Shown here one piece after another: positions 61,452 through 64,000 of a stretch of 64,000 nucleotides of DNA. Source of the stretch: Verrucomicrobiales bacterium (GTDB lineage: Bacteria; Verrucomicrobiota; Verrucomicrobiia; Limisphaerales; UBA9464). The DNA is taken from the NCBI GenBank assembly GCA_027488845.1, contig JAIYBC010000025.1, positions 1-64,000 on the forward strand. Direction: 5' to 3'. The notes beneath the pieces are model-generated. The model searched no databases. It was not told where the DNA came from and saw only the letters and a program-made list of their open reading frames with translations. The position numbers and the translations under genes were made by a program. The stretch's first letter is position 1. Each line of letters opens with the position of its first letter.

Positions 61452-64000
61452 TCAGTGGGAATAGCCGTGCGATTGGGAGTTCGCCTGCGCCTGTGCCCGA
61501 CGCCGTTCCTGTTCTTCCCGGCGTTTGGTCTCCCTACGGATGTCCTCTTCCTTCTGCCGCCTTTCTTCCGCCTCTCGGGCGGCGCGCAACTTCTCCTGAT
61601 CGGTGCGCTTCGTCTCTTCCTCAGTACCGTATTGGTCGCGCATCTGGGCGTGTCCGTCCGCGGTAAAGAACTTGGCGTGCTCCGATGCCACGTAAATCCG
61701 GACCGGGGTGTTGGTGCGTTGCTTCGCGATGGAGCCCATCTCCTGGGCGGAATCGTTGGCCTCGAAAAGGACGTGGGCGAATCGGGACCTCGATTTCCGG
61801 GCATCGCGATGGGCCAAGGCATAGGCCAAGTCGATGGTCGGACAACTCCCGGTCGGAATGGTGACCGTCTTGCCGGTATCGAGTTTCACCCGAAGGCTGA
61901 TCGAGTTGATCTTGATCACGGTGCCGAGGTCGTCCGGTTCGACGCCGTAGCCACGTTTGCCCCGGCGGAAGATGATCCGGTCGTTCTGGTGGACGATGGT
62001 ATTGCCGACCAAGGTTCCGACTTTGGCGATATGACCGGCTTTGTGCCGACGCTTTTGGGCGGCCTTGTTGAGGGCTTCCGCCCGCTTCCGCGTCTGGGTC
62101 AGAATCAGGTTGTCCTCGGGATACTTCATCGCCTTTCCCGTCCAGTCGTTGAGGAGGCCGCGAAAAGCTGACAGGTCCGTGTCGGCGATCACGATCTGCG
62201 AGCGACGGAGCCGCTTCTCGCCCAGTCCCCACTCGCTCGGGTTCCATCTAGTGGAATTGACCCGGTCGTCGCGGAAGAGAATCCGCTTCACTCCCGTGGC
62301 AAGCACGGCGGCGAGCGTCTCCCGAATCTGACGCTCCATCCGGATGCGCATCCGGTCCAACGGCAGGACGAAACGGCGCTTGAGCCCGAGCGGATCCGGA
62401 TTCGGGGTCACCACAAGTCCAGGAAGCTTGAGCTTGGAGACCGGATTCCAGTTGGGGGCACTCCGAAAGACCTGCACATCCCGCCCCTCCAGACGGAAGA
62501 AGCGGAGGTCAATGGCCCAACGCGGGGGTCCCTGCTGCGGCTCCTCCTTCCGAATCCTGAAACTCGCGAATGGCCCCTTCGTCTGGCTGGCCTTCTCTTT
62601 CGCGGCCGATTGTTCCTGGTCCTTGGACGCTTTGCTGCGTTCACGAGCGCGACGGGACTCCTCCTTGGATTCTTCCTTCTGCCCGGGATGCTCACCCCAT
62701 TCCTTCCGCTTGTCCGCCCGAGACTTTTCCTTGGAGTTCTCGTGGGTGCCCGAGGTCTTCTTCTCGACAATCGGATCGGCCCTCGCCGGTTCGGGAGACG
62801 GTTCTTGGTCCTGGGCCTTCAGGTGTTCGCGGCTCTGCGCCTTGGCCGCTGCCTTCTTCTGAGTCGCCTCGAACGCCTTTTTCAGCCGGGCTTCGAGGTG
62901 GATCATTCTCCGCTGCGCCTCGATGATAGTTCGCAGTTGCTCGCGGGCTTCCTTCCTTCCCACCCTGATCGCCTCGGCGAACTCGGCCAACTGCCGCTCA
63001 TTCTTTACGCCATCGGACCTCCGGAACTTGGGCGCCGCGGAGTAAACGGCGGCGGCGATCTGACGGGCCGAAAGTCCGGAGTCCTGCGTGACACTGGCGA
63101 CCGCCTCCAGCACCTCCGCCCGGGTCAGTGTCCCTTGGTGCTTTCCCATCGCCGTGCGGACTGCTTCAGCGAGTAAGCCCAGTTCGTTGTTCGGTCCCAC
63201 GCGGCGCGTGGTGGCCCCCCTCAGCCGAGTCACATCCTTTTCTGTCCAACCGAACTCGTTGCCGACCTCCCGCCATTGGGGAAAGAGCTGCTCCCTCGGA
63301 ACGTGCTCCTTCGCCTGCCGGGTCAACCGGACCGCCTCTTCGGCTGCCACCGCGCTGTAGTCTCCCATCGCCTTGCAGCGGGCGAGGACCTCCTTCCGGC
63401 GTGTCGAAAACCGGTCAATCAGATCCGGGTTCACCCCCTCAACCTCGAACCAACTCTCCACCTGCTTGACGGGCAACTGGAGATCCCGACGAAGCAGCGA
63501 CGCCAGCTCACACCGCTGGAGATGACCGACGGTCTTTTTGAACTCGTACAGGGCTTTGGTCCAAAGCGCCCCGGTGGTCATGTCCTCCCGAACCCCGACG
63601 TTGAAACAGACCACATGGCAGTGGAGCTGCGGGTCCTGAGCCCGGCTGGTACCGTGCTGGAACATCGCGTAGCAGAAGCCGACCTTTTCCCGAATCCGCC
63701 CGCCCACGCCGCGCCGGGAGTAACCGGCAAACCCCTCCATCATCGACAACGCGGTTCGGACGGATTCCTCGAACGCTCGCTCGATGGCGCGTCGTTCATC
63801 CGCCGAAGCCAGCGCCCAACACACGCTGACGGATTTGGGCACGGAGAAGGTCAGATCCCAGCCGGGAACCCGCTTGTGGTAGCCGGACCGTTGGCCCGCG
63901 TTCTGGACGAAGGCGACCTTGCCGCTGGGGGAGAAACCCGCGAACAGGTTTCGGAAGTGCTCGGCCTGCACCTGGCCGGTCAGACCCATCAGTTCGGCTC
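61452..64000 (-). CDS. MobF/TrwC-type conjugative relaxase lacking a helicase motor; 5' end beyond window
   Basis: About 845 residues are visible; the frame continues past the right edge (AELMGLTGQV corresponds to residues 50-60 of relatives), so the N-terminal catalytic Tyr region is outside. The relaxase core is clear: GWDLTFSVPKSVSVCWALA and HGTSRAQDPQLHCHVV with the metal-binding H-x-H of the HUH fold. The middle (about 62570-62840) is a highly charged Lys/Glu/Arg linker. The C-terminal part resembles the second half of the TraI helicase (DTDLSAFRGLLNDWTGKAMK; HQNDRIIFRRGKRGYGVEPDDLGTVIKIN), but no Walker A or DEAD-type motif is present. It would nick oriT and pilot the strand in conjugation of a plasmid, ICE or mobilizable element. 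Confidence 0.88.
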   Translation of the reverse strand, partial: AELMGLTGQVQAEHFRNLFAGFSPSGKVAFVQNAGQRSGYHKRVPGWDLTFSVPKSVSVCWALASADERRAIERAFEESVRTALSMMEGFAGYSRRGVGGRIREKVGFCYAMFQHGTSRAQDPQLHCHVVCFNVGVREDMTTGALWTKALYEFKKTVGHLQRCELASLLRRDLQLPVKQVESWFEVEGVNPDLIDRFSTRRKEVLARCKAMGDYSAVAAEEAVRLTRQAKEHVPREQLFPQWREVGNEFGWTEKDVTRLRGATTRRVGPNNELGLLAEAVRTAMGKHQGTLTRAEVLEAVASVTQDSGLSARQIAAAVYSAAPKFRRSDGVKNERQLAEFAEAIRVGRKEAREQLRTIIEAQRRMIHLEARLKKAFEATQKKAAAKAQSREHLKAQDQEPSPEPARADPIVEKKTSGTHENSKEKSRADKRKEWGEHPGQKEESKEESRRARERSKASKDQEQSAAKEKASQTKGPFASFRIRKEEPQQGPPRWAIDLRFFRLEGRDVQVFRSAPNWNPVSKLKLPGLVVTPNPDPLGLKRRFVLPLDRMRIRMERQIRETLAAVLATGVKRILFRDDRVNSTRWNPSEWGLGEKRLRRSQIVIADTDLSAFRGLLNDWTGKAMKYPEDNLILTQTRKRAEALNKAAQKRRHKAGHIAKVGTLVGNTIVHQNDRIIFRRGKRGYGVEPDDLGTVIKINSISLRVKLDTGKTVTIPTGSCPTIDLAYALAHRDARKSRSRFAHVLFEANDSAQEMGSIAKQRTNTPVRIYVASEHAKFFTADGHAQMRDQYGTEEETKRTDQEKLRAAREAEERRQKEEDIRRETKRREEQERRRAQAQANSQSHGYSH

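Overview
The window is high-GC bacterial DNA, most probably from the phylum Verrucomicrobiota (Verrucomicrobiia, Pedosphaera/Limisphaera-like). This is inferred from the combination of several PEP-CTERM secreted proteins, two lone type II pseudopilin-like proteins with the [24 protein letters not shown] leader (one with a clear H-X9-DG motif), giant carboxypeptidase-regulatory/Ig-domain surface proteins, a Gfo/Idh-family oxidoreductase, and intergenic repeats. No rRNA or taxonomic marker is present, so the placement is tentative.

Region by region. (1) 1-18.3 kb, minus strand: a three-gene cluster joined by ATGA stop/start overlaps. It holds a small PEP-CTERM protein, a 2411-residue secreted protein and a protein of at least 3467 residues that runs off the left edge. 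(2) 18.6-31.9 kb: ordinary chromosome. It holds two pseudopilins, a Tat-exported NHL propeller, PEP-CTERM proteins, tRNA-Pro(TGG), a Gfo/Idh oxidoreductase, a thioredoxin-like protein, an EF-hand membrane protein, an Rsm22-like and a METTL25-like methyltransferase, and an RlmD/RumA-type 23S rRNA methyltransferase. (3) 32-36 kb: a duplicated-module secreted protein, an EamA transporter and an SGNH hydrolase, interspersed with a miniature inverted-repeat element. (4) 36.2-52.3 kb: a dense, visibly lower-GC defence island. It holds an AbiE toxin-antitoxin pair with a candidate operator; a short-Argonaute/TIR-APAZ (SPARTA-type) pair preceded by a small DUF2188 gene 5 bp away; and a type I restriction-modification operon (HTH, hsdR, hsdM, hsdS) that continues directly into an AAA ATPase + HNH nuclease pair resembling Septu PtuAB. 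(5) 53.4-61.3 kb: a metal (probably copper) resistance segment. It holds a cnrYXH-like anti-sigma/sensor/ECF-sigma trio, Cys-rich secreted proteins, a YHS/TRASH protein, a second ECF sigma factor with a Cys-rich tail (CorE-like), and a Cu+ P1B-ATPase with YHS and two heavy-metal-binding domains. This segment is bracketed by two same-orientation 121-bp repeats (118/121 identical by eye). (6) 61.5-64 kb: a MobF/TrwC relaxase, cut by the right edge, whose helicase motor core seems to be replaced by a charged linker.

How it fits together: regions 4-6 look like accessory, transferred DNA (defence, metal resistance, conjugative relaxase) next to a chromosomal backbone rich in secreted proteins. The strongest candidates for something undescribed are the DUF2188-TIR-APAZ-pAgo three-gene operon, the AAA/HNH pair built into the type I RM operon, and the copper segment that combines two different ECF regulatory logics between long direct repeats.
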